Origin: Calditrichia bacterium
Lineage (GTDB): Bacteria > Calditrichota > Calditrichia > JAJRVZ01
NCBI GenBank assembly: GCA_030634505.1
Contig: DAOWAQ010000012.1
Coordinates: forward strand, 1 to 18,631
Length of the DNA: 18,631 bases
Direction: 5' to 3'
Below the pieces are notes generated by a model. The model was not told the DNA's origin. It saw only the letters and a program-made list of their open reading frames with translations, and searched no databases. This document shows positions 1-7,043 of this stretch, in pieces. Position 1 is the first letter of the stretch; every line of letters starts with the position of its first letter. Made by a program: the position numbers and the translations under genes.

Positions 1-401
1 AAAGAAGAAACATAAAACTTGCCATCTAATACTTCAGTAATACAAGCTAATAAATCAGAAGAGGCATTTTCTTTCAAAAGATATCCTTTTACACCGGCAT
101 CCATTGCTTCATTAAAATATGATTCTTCGCTGTGCATAGTTAGTATAATAATATTTGTTGACAAGTTATCTTCTTTGACTTCAGAAGCTACATCTAATCC
201 ATTTTTATGGGGCATCAATACATCAAGTATGGCAATTTCAGGTTTTAAGTCTTTTATAAGTTTGAATGCAGTAACCCCATCTCCACATTCACCAACTAAT
301 TCAATATTCTCAACTTCATTGATAATTTGAATCAATCCTTTGCGGAAAATAGGATGATCATCGCAAATAATTACACTTGATCTGGAAACTTCTGAATGCA
401 T
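1..401 (-). CDS. NarL/LuxR-type response regulator, receiver domain (truncated by left window edge)
   Basis: The first 133 residues of a response regulator are present; the C-terminal part, expected to hold a LuxR helix-turn-helix, lies outside the window. The receiver shows the acidic pair D14-D15, phospho-acceptor D60 in IAILDVLMP, T88 and K110, and the NarL-family opening DDHPIFRKGL. The ATG at 399-401 was chosen because it opens the receiver frame and has an AGAGAG seven bases upstream; another ATG ten bases upstream is out of frame. The gene begins 22 bases after the sensor kinase stop, so the two are very likely cotranscribed and the kinase is the probable phosphodonor (inference). It is a close paralogue of the regulator at 3937-4602: about 78 of 126 aligned receiver residues are identical by hand count. 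The regulon cannot be told from the sequence. Confidence 0.93.
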   Translation of the reverse strand, partial: MHSEVSRSSVIICDDHPIFRKGLIQIINEVENIELVGECGDGVTAFKLIKDLKPEIAILDVLMPHKNGLDVASEVKEDNLSTNIIILTMHSEESYFNEAMDAGVKGYLLKENASSDLLACITEVLDGKFYVSS

Positions 402-423
402 TCTGCATCTCTCTAAATATTAT

Positions 424-3400
424 TTATTCTTTTTGTTTCACAGGAATTGAGAACGTAATTCTTACTCCCTTACCTTCCTGTGTATCAAAGTTAAATTTTC
501 CTTTAATCAGTTTTGCTCTTTCCAGCATTCCCGATAGTCCTAACCCTGTAGATTCTTTTAATTTTTCTTTTTTATTAAATCCTTTGCCATTATCGCTTAT
601 AATTATTGTCACAGACTTTGATTCTTTTCTAATTACTATTTTTGCTTCGGTTGCTTGTGAATGTTTTATTATATTGTTTGTTGCCTCTTGAATAATTCGA
701 TATATATTAATCTCAGTTTTCTTTTCAATCAGGTCATTAATATTATCAATTTTCAGGTCAAACTTTATATTTGTCGATCCGCTAATCTTTTTTACCATAG
801 ATTTTATAGTTTTTACTAATCCTAATTTATCTAATTGATGTGGATGCAAATCATAAGAAATATTTCTTATTTCATCTATAGATTCCTGTACAATTTCAGT
901 AACAGGCTTCAAATCATCTTTATATTCCTGGTGATCCAAAACGAAATGTTGCACCTCATTACTAATAACCAACAGATTTTGCCCATGGCTATCATGTAAA
1001 GCTGAAGCAATGCGTTTTCTTTCAGATTCCTGCGAATCGATTAATTGTCTGGAAAATTCTTCCTGGATTTGTTGCTTTTTCTTTAATGCGTTAATGCGAT
1101 TGAAAAATATCCAAACCACAGACCCAATTATTACAAAAACAACAAAAATTCGAAACCATATTGTTTGCCACCAAAGTGGAGTAATTATTAATTTTAGTGA
1201 TGTACCCTTTTCATTCCAAATGCCATCATTATTTGAACCTTTTACATAAAATGTATATTCTCCGGGGTTTAATTGGTTATATGTTGCAAAACGCCGTGAC
1301 GCGTCAGTGTAGACCCAGTCCGGATCAATTCCTTCAAGTTTATATGCATATTTATTCTTCGCGGGATCTCTAAAATCCAATGCAGCAAATTCTATAGAAA
1401 ACACATTTTTATCGTAAGGAATTTTTATTATTTCTGTTTCAGAAATATGTTTTTCTAATAAATATATATTTTCGTTTTCAGGTATACCATCTTTCTTTAT
1501 TTCAACGGTTTTATTAAATATTTGAAAATCAGTTATAGCTATTGAAGGTATTGTAAAATTGTCTTTTATTTTATTTGGATCAAAAAGAATGAATCCTTTT
1601 TGTCCACTAATAATAAATCGCCCATCTTTACATTTTAAATAGGAGTTTTTAATTTTCAGGTGATTTTTCAAATCATTTTGAAGTTTATAGATATTTGATG
1701 TCTCAGTAATAAGATTAAATTTTATTAAATATTTTTCGCTACTTATCCACAGATAGCCATTATCATCTTCTAATATTGCATCTATCCTGCCTTTTGGAAA
1801 ATCTTCTTTTTTATTTTTATCAATGAAAACTTGCTTTTCTCGATCATATTTATATAATCCAGTGTTGCTCCCAACCCATAGTGTACCATATTTATCTTCA
1901 TGAATTACTTTACAAACATCATTTGCGATATTATTCTTGTCAAATTGATATCTTGTGAAATTGTTTTTCTCCTTATTAAGTCTATTTAATCCCCCAAGTG
2001 TTGAACACCAAAGTTCACCTGCATTATCTTGATAGATTAACCATATATTGTCATTACTTAGGCTATTTGAATCGCTTGGAAAATTTTTGTATTGTTTAAA
2101 TTTTTCCTTTTCACGATCAAATTTAATTAATCCACCTCCCTGAGTTCCTATCCAGAATTCTTCCTTACCTTCAATTGCAGATTCAAAAAGAGATGTAATC
2201 TTATTATATCTTTTATTCTGTGGAATATCGAAATCGAATTTATACTGAATAAATCTATCTTTTTTGTCATCATATTTGTTTAATCCTTTTTGAGTTCCAA
2301 TCCAAAGCACATCTTTATTATCTAGATAAATAATTCTGACCGAATTATCACTTAAGCTATATGGATCTTTTGAATTATATTTATACCGAATAAATTTTTC
2401 GTTTTTTCGATTAAATTTATTCAAACCTCCACCCCAGGTACCAAACCATATATTATTTGATTTATCTTCATAAATAGCCCATATCCTGTTACTACTCAAA
2501 CTATTAGGATTTTTGGAATCTCTAAAATATCGAACAAATAAATCATTTTCCGGGTCAAATTTATTTAAACCTTTTTGTGTTCCTATCCATAAAAGTCCCT
2601 GTTTATCCTGATATACTGATTGCACCAGATCATAACTTAGACTATTAGAATTAAGAGGATCATGTTTATAATATGTAAATTGATCTTTTTGTTTAATTAT
2701 TTTATTTATGCCACCAGCAGTTCCTATCCAAATAGCACCAGAATTGTCTTCAAAAATAGAAAGTACTTTATTGTTTGATAGACTATAAGGATTTCTAGGG
2801 TCATAATTATAGCGTACAAATTGTTCTTTTTTGATATCAAATTTGTTAAGGCCATTATTTGTGCCAATCCAAAATATTCCATAATTATCAAAATATATTG
2901 ATTCAACTTGATTATGACTTAAAGTATTGAGATTTTTCGGATCATGTTTATAATGAACAAATTGCTTTACTCTAACATTAAATTTATTAAGACCGCCACC
3001 TTCAGTACCTAACCAAAGATTACCAAAATTATCTTCACAAATTGACAATATTTTACGCCCACTTAAACTAAATGAATTTTTTCTATTAGGTTTATATGAA
3101 ACGAATTTTTCCATTTTATTATCAGTTTTAAATGTTCCATTATCTGTTCCAATCCAAATATCATTTTGTGTGCTATCATTTGGTCTAAAAAGAACATTTA
3201 TTCTATTACTTATTTCTTCCCTATCATTTACATCTGGACCAAGAAATGTAAACTGTTCTTTGTTAATGTCAAATTTATTGATTCCACCTCTTGTACCAAT
3301 CCACAAATCTCCAAAATTATTTTCACATATTGAAGTGATCATACTATTATTTAAACTTAATGAATCTGTTGTTATATTCGTATAATGTTTGAATTGTTCT

Positions 3401-3780
3401 TTTTCACGGTTAAATTTATTGAGACTACCTCTTAGTTTAGTGTTTTGCAGTAAGGCACCTGTTCCTACCCAGAGTGTACCTGATTTATCTTCATATAAAG
3501 TTGTAATACGATTCTGTCTTAAACTAAATGGATCTCTCGGATCATGTTTGTATATAGTAAAATTATAGCCATCATATTTATTTAACCCATCCTGAGTGCC
3601 AAACCACATATACCCTTTGCTGTCTTGTAGAATACATGTTACATAATTGTTTGAAAGACCATCATCTTCATTGATATGTTCAAATGTAATTTTATCTGAT
3701 GGTTTATATTGAATTTGATTTTGTGAGAGGAGTGAAATTGAAAATACTAATGGTATTAAAAAATATCTTAATATTTTCAT
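424..3780 (-). CDS. Two-component sensor histidine kinase with 14-blade propeller sensor, Y_Y_Y and HisKA_3 domains
   Basis: This 1118-residue kinase has an N-terminal signal sequence (about residues 1-19), then 14 Reg_prop-type repeats. Each repeat is marked by a W-[IVFL]-G-T or close variant, at W59, 104, 160, 209, 256, 304, 351, 398, 445, 493, 543, 591, 635 and 678, spaced mostly 43-50 residues apart. A Y_Y_Y domain (about 795-868), one membrane helix (about 870-893) and a short coiled linker follow. The cytoplasmic part is a HisKA_3 dimerisation region with H929 in the RIASALHDSHGQ box and a HATPase_c domain (N box EATNNIIKHS about 1032-1041, DNGKGF at 1063, GLGLSG at 1079). The propellers should lie in the periplasm and bind an unknown ligand. 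Bacteroides hybrid HTCS proteins share the sensor half, but this one has no receiver or AraC domain after the kinase. It therefore must pass phosphate to separate regulators, one encoded on each side. HisKA_3 kinases normally pair with NarL/LuxR regulators, which matches both neighbours. The start has an AGG seven bases upstream. Confidence 0.95.
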   Translation of the reverse strand: MKILRYFLIPLVFSISLLSQNQIQYKPSDKITFEHINEDDGLSNNYVTCILQDSKGYMWFGTQDGLNKYDGYNFTIYKHDPRDPFSLRQNRITTLYEDKSGTLWVGTGALLQNTKLRGSLNKFNREKEQFKHYTNITTDSLSLNNSMITSICENNFGDLWIGTRGGINKFDINKEQFTFLGPDVNDREEISNRINVLFRPNDSTQNDIWIGTDNGTFKTDNKMEKFVSYKPNRKNSFSLSGRKILSICEDNFGNLWLGTEGGGLNKFNVRVKQFVHYKHDPKNLNTLSHNQVESIYFDNYGIFWIGTNNGLNKFDIKKEQFVRYNYDPRNPYSLSNNKVLSIFEDNSGAIWIGTAGGINKIIKQKDQFTYYKHDPLNSNSLSYDLVQSVYQDKQGLLWIGTQKGLNKFDPENDLFVRYFRDSKNPNSLSSNRIWAIYEDKSNNIWFGTWGGGLNKFNRKNEKFIRYKYNSKDPYSLSDNSVRIIYLDNKDVLWIGTQKGLNKYDDKKDRFIQYKFDFDIPQNKRYNKITSLFESAIEGKEEFWIGTQGGGLIKFDREKEKFKQYKNFPSDSNSLSNDNIWLIYQDNAGELWCSTLGGLNRLNKEKNNFTRYQFDKNNIANDVCKVIHEDKYGTLWVGSNTGLYKYDREKQVFIDKNKKEDFPKGRIDAILEDDNGYLWISSEKYLIKFNLITETSNIYKLQNDLKNHLKIKNSYLKCKDGRFIISGQKGFILFDPNKIKDNFTIPSIAITDFQIFNKTVEIKKDGIPENENIYLLEKHISETEIIKIPYDKNVFSIEFAALDFRDPAKNKYAYKLEGIDPDWVYTDASRRFATYNQLNPGEYTFYVKGSNNDGIWNEKGTSLKLIITPLWWQTIWFRIFVVFVIIGSVVWIFFNRINALKKKQQIQEEFSRQLIDSQESERKRIASALHDSHGQNLLVISNEVQHFVLDHQEYKDDLKPVTEIVQESIDEIRNISYDLHPHQLDKLGLVKTIKSMVKKISGSTNIKFDLKIDNINDLIEKKTEINIYRIIQEATNNIIKHSQATEAKIVIRKESKSVTIIISDNGKGFNKKEKLKESTGLGLSGMLERAKLIKGKFNFDTQEGKGVRITFSIPVKQKE
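1681..3699 (-). repeat. Degenerate in-frame tandem repeat (about 14 units of 130-170 bp) encoding propeller blades
   Basis: Within the sensor kinase gene, units of roughly 145 bases repeat 14 times. At protein level each unit reads approximately: (I/V)-x-x-(I/L)-x-x-D-x-x-G-x-(L/I)-W-(I/V)-G-T-x-x-G-(G)-L-N-K-(F/Y)-(D/N), then a stretch ending in Y-x-x-D-x-x-x-x-x-S-L-S. The nucleotide copies are diverged, so they are old coding repeats rather than a recent expansion. Fourteen units is the number expected for two seven-bladed propellers. The unit between W104 and W160 is longer (56 residues) because of an insertion after the second WVGT. Confidence 0.85.
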
Positions 3781-3936
3781 GTTGTTACCTATTAATTATT
3801 TAAAATTTATATGACAATATAAAATAAAAATGAAGAGCTATATTAATATTATTAGTAAAGATATAAATATTTTCTATCAAAATAAAATATTATTTAAAGA
3901 TTTTTTTATAAAAAAATTATGAGGGTAATCTTTTAA

Positions 3937-4602
3937 CTAAAAAGAGTTTTTATTCTGCAGGGCAAACTCATACAATTTGTATGGCCCGTATAAATCAAGT
4001 TTTTCTATAATTTTCTCATGACATTTTTGTAGGTCTTCAAGACTTACTGACAACTCTTCTGCAATTTCACTACTTGTTTTATTGTAAGCAATTAGTTTTA
4101 ATACTTTTCGTTCACTATGGGTTAATTTCTCCAAATCTACCAAATAATTACTTTCGGCCATAGATTTCTTACTGTAGCTCATCAATGTTTCTTCAAGCAA
4201 CGGAGAAACGAAATATTGACCGGAAACCACTTTGTGAATACAGGTTGCTAAATCAGTGACCGCATTCTCCTTTAATAAATATCCTTGAACCCCTATTTCA
4301 ATTGCTTCATTTAAATATTCTTCATCTTTATGCATGGTAAGGATTATTATTTTTGTTGGTAATTGCTCTTTTTTCACTAAATGCGCAACTGATAATCCTG
4401 TTTTACCTGGCATTGTTATATCAAGAATGGCAATTTGGGGTTTCTGATTTTTGATTAAATCTAGAGCTGCATTGCCATCACCACATTCCCCAACCAATTT
4501 TAATGATTCATCTCCTTCAATTATTCTAATCAATCCCTGTCGAAATATAGGATGATCGTCACAAATAATGACACTAATTTTGGAACTATTTGATTGCAAC
4601 AA
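3937..4602 (-). CDS. NarL/LuxR-type response regulator with atypical recognition helix
   Basis: This 221-residue regulator has a receiver domain (about 9-130) and a C-terminal LuxR-like helix-turn-helix (about 157-221). The receiver has the acidic pair D15-D16, phospho-acceptor D61 in IAILDITMP, T89 and K111. In the output domain the LTHSERKVLKLIA opening and the SSEIAEELSVS turn are normal. The recognition helix reads SLEDLQKCHEKI where family members usually carry S-x-x-T-V-x-x-H-x-x-x-I; the T and V are replaced and the H is shifted by one. No ATG fits: the reading frame opens with two consecutive TTG codons (4602 and 4599) behind GGGGA, whose spacing favours 4599. It lies 72 bases after rseP and 156 bases before the sensor kinase. 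Its role as the kinase's partner rests on family pairing and position. DNA binding may be altered. Confidence 0.92.
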   Translation of the reverse strand: MLQSNSSKISVIICDDHPIFRQGLIRIIEGDESLKLVGECGDGNAALDLIKNQKPQIAILDITMPGKTGLSVAHLVKKEQLPTKIIILTMHKDEEYLNEAIEIGVQGYLLKENAVTDLATCIHKVVSGQYFVSPLLEETLMSYSKKSMAESNYLVDLEKLTHSERKVLKLIAYNKTSSEIAEELSVSLEDLQKCHEKIIEKLDLYGPYKLYEFALQNKNSF

Positions 4603-4647
4603 ATTTCCCCGTTTATTTATAGTTGCATTTTAAAGAATATTAAATCG

Positions 4648-4662
4648 AAAAAGTGACTTTTT
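4648..4662 (-). terminator. Weak A/T-rich hairpin with flanking A and T tracts after rseP
   Basis: A 7-base inverted repeat (AAAAAGT/ACTTTTT around one base; realistically a 6-pair stem with a 3-base loop) begins 12 bases beyond the rseP stop. Being nearly all A-T it would be weak. It could attenuate transcription between rseP and the downstream regulator gene, or be chance in AT-rich DNA. Confidence 0.22.
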
Positions 4663-4674
4663 TAGATATTAAAT

Positions 4675-5988
4675 TTAGAAAAAGATTCTACTAATATCTA
4701 CATACAAAACCAATACAATGAAAGTAAGTAGTATTGCCATTCCAACTTGCTGAATTCTTACAACAGTATTTACTGAAAGAGGCTTTCTTCGGACGCCTTC
4801 AATCATTAAAATAACTAAATGTCCTCCATCCAATGCAGGAATAGGCAATATATTAAAAAATGCCAAAATAGCACTAAGATATGCAATAAACGCCCAGTAA
4901 TTATCCCAACCTGATTCTGCTGCTTCTCCGGCTAACTTAGCAATCATTATCGGACCACCTATTATTTCCTTTGCAGATTTTGTTCCGGTTATAATCCATC
5001 CTAATGCTTTAATATTTAAACCTATCATTTCAATAGTAACTGTAAATCCTGTTTCCACTGCTTCACTAAAAGAAATAGGTGTATATTCAAAATAATACCC
5101 TACTCCAATTTTACCGACAGTTATCATTGCTCCGGAAGAATTAGTTTCTGTGGAAGGAGCAGGACTCATTATAGCGCTAAAAATTTCACCATTTCTTTCC
5201 CATTTAATATTTATAGAATCACCGGGATATTTTCTGATTTCCTTAGTCAAATCAAGCCAGTTATATACATTTGCACCATCTATTTCAATGATATGATCTC
5301 CAGATTGCATTCCCGCTTCTGCTGCAGGCATTCCTGACACAACTTCACCAATTTTTGAGGATGGCATTGGCGCTAAATCTAATATTTCTCCTTTTTCCTC
5401 TGCAAACCATTGTTTTTCATATTTGAGTGTAATTTCCTGACCATCTCTTTCAACTATAAAATTAATATTATTATTAAGATTATTAATAAATTCTTTATTA
5501 ACACTATTCCAGGTATGTACTCCGACGCCATTTATAGCTATTATTTTATCTTTTACTTGAAATCCAACCTTTTGTGAGACGCCTTTTTTTCCAACAGCTC
5601 CAATTTCTGTATATGGTAAAATACTTTTACCTTTTGTATAATTCAGTGAAGTCATTATCACAATAGCAATAATAAAATTCATTATTACGCCGGCTGTAAT
5701 AATCACTACGCGCTTCCAGACAGGCTTAGAATTAAATTCGTAGTCAGCCCCTGTGGTATCTTTATCAAGACTCTCGTCAATCATACCGGACATTTTAACA
5801 TATCCACCAAATGGAATTGCAGAAATACAATAATCCGTATCACCTATTTTTTTTCCAAATAAACGCGGAGGAAATCCAATAGAAAAACGTTCTACCCTTA
5901 CCCCCATAAGCTTAGCAGCAAGGAAATGACCTAATTCATGAAAAAATACTAAAAAACTAAAAACAAAAGCTATTGCTATTAAATCCAT
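4675..5988 (-). CDS. rseP: RIP metalloprotease RseP (site-2 intramembrane protease)
   Basis: This 437-residue M50 family zinc protease cleaves membrane-anchored anti-sigma factors and remnant signal peptides inside the inner membrane. The sequence shows HELGH at residues 17-21 in the first membrane helix (zinc ligands H17 and H21, catalytic E18), the GGYVKMSG loop at 61-68, and a second helix at about 95-115. Two PDZ-like domains follow (about 125-195 and 212-276, the latter with SGMPAAEAGMQSGD), then the conserved NILPIPALDGGH with third zinc ligand D387, and a last helix at about 415-433. Length and layout are complete for the family. AGGA six bases before the ATG supports the start. In E. 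coli rseP lies immediately upstream of bamA; here it is at the other end of the cluster, after a 162-base gap with its own candidate promoter. No rseA-like anti-sigma factor or sigma factor gene is in the window, so its substrate here is unknown. Confidence 0.96.
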   Translation of the reverse strand: MDLIAIAFVFSFLVFFHELGHFLAAKLMGVRVERFSIGFPPRLFGKKIGDTDYCISAIPFGGYVKMSGMIDESLDKDTTGADYEFNSKPVWKRVVIITAGVIMNFIIAIVIMTSLNYTKGKSILPYTEIGAVGKKGVSQKVGFQVKDKIIAINGVGVHTWNSVNKEFINNLNNNINFIVERDGQEITLKYEKQWFAEEKGEILDLAPMPSSKIGEVVSGMPAAEAGMQSGDHIIEIDGANVYNWLDLTKEIRKYPGDSINIKWERNGEIFSAIMSPAPSTETNSSGAMITVGKIGVGYYFEYTPISFSEAVETGFTVTIEMIGLNIKALGWIITGTKSAKEIIGGPIMIAKLAGEAAESGWDNYWAFIAYLSAILAFFNILPIPALDGGHLVILMIEGVRRKPLSVNTVVRIQQVGMAILLTFIVLVLYVDISRIFF

Positions 5989-6041
5989 TTTTTATCCTAT
6001 AATTTTTACTGTTAATATTTTAATTATTTTTCTGAACGCTA

Positions 6042-6071
6042 ATGATATTAAAATTGTTTCTAATTAATCAA
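6042..6071 (-). promoter_or_regulatory. Candidate sigma-70-like promoter for rseP
   Basis: On the minus strand TTGATT (6066-6071) and TATCAT (6042-6047) are separated by 18 bases, a 4/6 and 5/6 match to the primary-sigma consensus. Transcription would begin near 6035, giving a leader of about 47 bases before rseP. This is the best match in the 162-base gap. The DNA is so AT-rich that chance matches are common. Confidence 0.33.
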
Positions 6072-6150
6072 ATTTATTGTTTTTTCTCTCGCATATTTAT
6101 CATTTGTATTTAATTATTGATAGTTTAAAATATGATTTGAATTTGTGAGA

Positions 6151-7023
6151 TTAAAATACGATCATTGCACCGAAACTTAAGGAATTATATTTACCGAAAT
6201 TATAATCTGTATGAAGGTTGAAAAATGCTAAAGTCCAGCTTATACCAAGATTAAGCCTAAAATTATTTTCCCCATCAATTGAAATATCTCCAATATTTTG
6301 TACAAGATCGACAGGAATAGAGCCCGGTTTAATTACCATGGATGTATTTTCAAACCCAATACCTCCATAAATGTCTAACGGTATTATCAGTAGTCCTTTT
6401 GATATCTGTAAATTCATTCCTATTGTGCCGGAATCTAACCATTCGTCTATGCTAAATTTATGATACATAGCCTGTACACTTAAGTCAACAGGAAATTTAG
6501 GAATATACTCCCCGAAACCGTATTTCACACCTATTCCCATTAATGAGATATCACCAAATTCTTTAATATTTAAATTCAGATATCTCGCTGTAACTTCAAA
6601 ATTTGAAATTAAACCTAAATTAATTTGTAGTTGAGGAATAACAAACGAACTATTTCCGGTACCACCTGCCAAAGAATTAACATGTGTCGGAACTGAAAGA
6701 GGCCCAAATACAGTTGGTACTTCATTATTTAACGGATCATTAAAAAATAATGCCTCATCAGGTATGGTTAAATAAACAACATTAATTCCGACATCAAATC
6801 TTGGAAATCCTTTTACCGAAGCTCTATGAAACATTGCTCCGCTGACAGCTGTTCCAAATGCTGTTGCAAACGGTTGCATATATCCTTTTAGATAATCTTC
6901 ACTATAAGTTGTTCCGGAATTCAAGATAAGTTTTAAGTTATTTTCCAAGTTTGTTTGTCCGGAAACAATTGAAACCAAAAAAATCAATATCGTATTTATT
7001 AATAAAAATATTTTATTTATCAT
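6151..7023 (-). CDS. DUF6588-like exported, probable outer-membrane barrel protein
   Basis: This 290-residue protein begins with a signal peptide (about residues 1-22, hydrophobic core FLLINTILIFLVSIVSG, then Q). The mature part opens with a short segment containing YLKGYMQPFATAFGTAVSGAMFHRA. It continues with alternating hydrophobic strands rich in glycine and aromatic residues and ends in ...SLSFGAMIVF, with a terminal phenylalanine as in many outer-membrane barrel proteins. The N-terminal GYxxPFxxxFG segment and overall form resemble the DUF6588 family, recalled rather than searched. No catalytic motif is visible and the function is unknown. It starts 20 bases after the lipoate enzyme gene and so probably belongs to the envelope operon, whose BamA could insert it in the outer membrane (inference). 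Confidence 0.8.
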   Translation of the reverse strand: MINKIFLLINTILIFLVSIVSGQTNLENNLKLILNSGTTYSEDYLKGYMQPFATAFGTAVSGAMFHRASVKGFPRFDVGINVVYLTIPDEALFFNDPLNNEVPTVFGPLSVPTHVNSLAGGTGNSSFVIPQLQINLGLISNFEVTARYLNLNIKEFGDISLMGIGVKYGFGEYIPKFPVDLSVQAMYHKFSIDEWLDSGTIGMNLQISKGLLIIPLDIYGGIGFENTSMVIKPGSIPVDLVQNIGDISIDGENNFRLNLGISWTLAFFNLHTDYNFGKYNSLSFGAMIVF

Positions 7024-7043
7024 TCTTAGTTATTCTAAATCAA

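Noticed and set aside
19..691. Two open frames of about 100 codons on the plus strand (19-330 and 377-691)
   Set aside because: They lie opposite the response regulator and the kinase ATPase domain, whose minus-strand frames carry clear conserved motifs. The plus-strand products show low-complexity Ser/Phe/Ile-rich sequence with no recognisable domain.
2724..2906. A 60-codon minus-strand frame inside the kinase gene
   Set aside because: It is an alternative frame of the propeller repeat region with no domain or ribosome site.
1681..3699. Regularly spaced repeats that might suggest a CRISPR array
   Set aside because: The repeat period is about 145 bases, copies are diverged and all are in frame. 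They encode Reg_prop blades.
424..3780. Calling the kinase a Bacteroides-type hybrid two-component (HTCS) protein
   Set aside because: The sensor half matches, but the protein ends just after the ATPase domain with no receiver or AraC helix-turn-helix, and the kinase core is HisKA_3 rather than HisKA.
3900..3917. Perfect 18-base palindrome of only A and T after the first response regulator gene
   Set aside because: A hairpin of A-T pairs alone is too weak to call a terminator, and the surrounding 156 bases are nearly all A/T, so chance is likely. No convincing promoter pair was found in this gap either, although TATAAA occurs at 3806-3811 on the minus strand.
5989..6150. A terminator between the DUF6588-like gene and rseP
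   Set aside because: Only short separated matches such as TCTC/GAGA were seen; no stem with a T-tract follows the stop.
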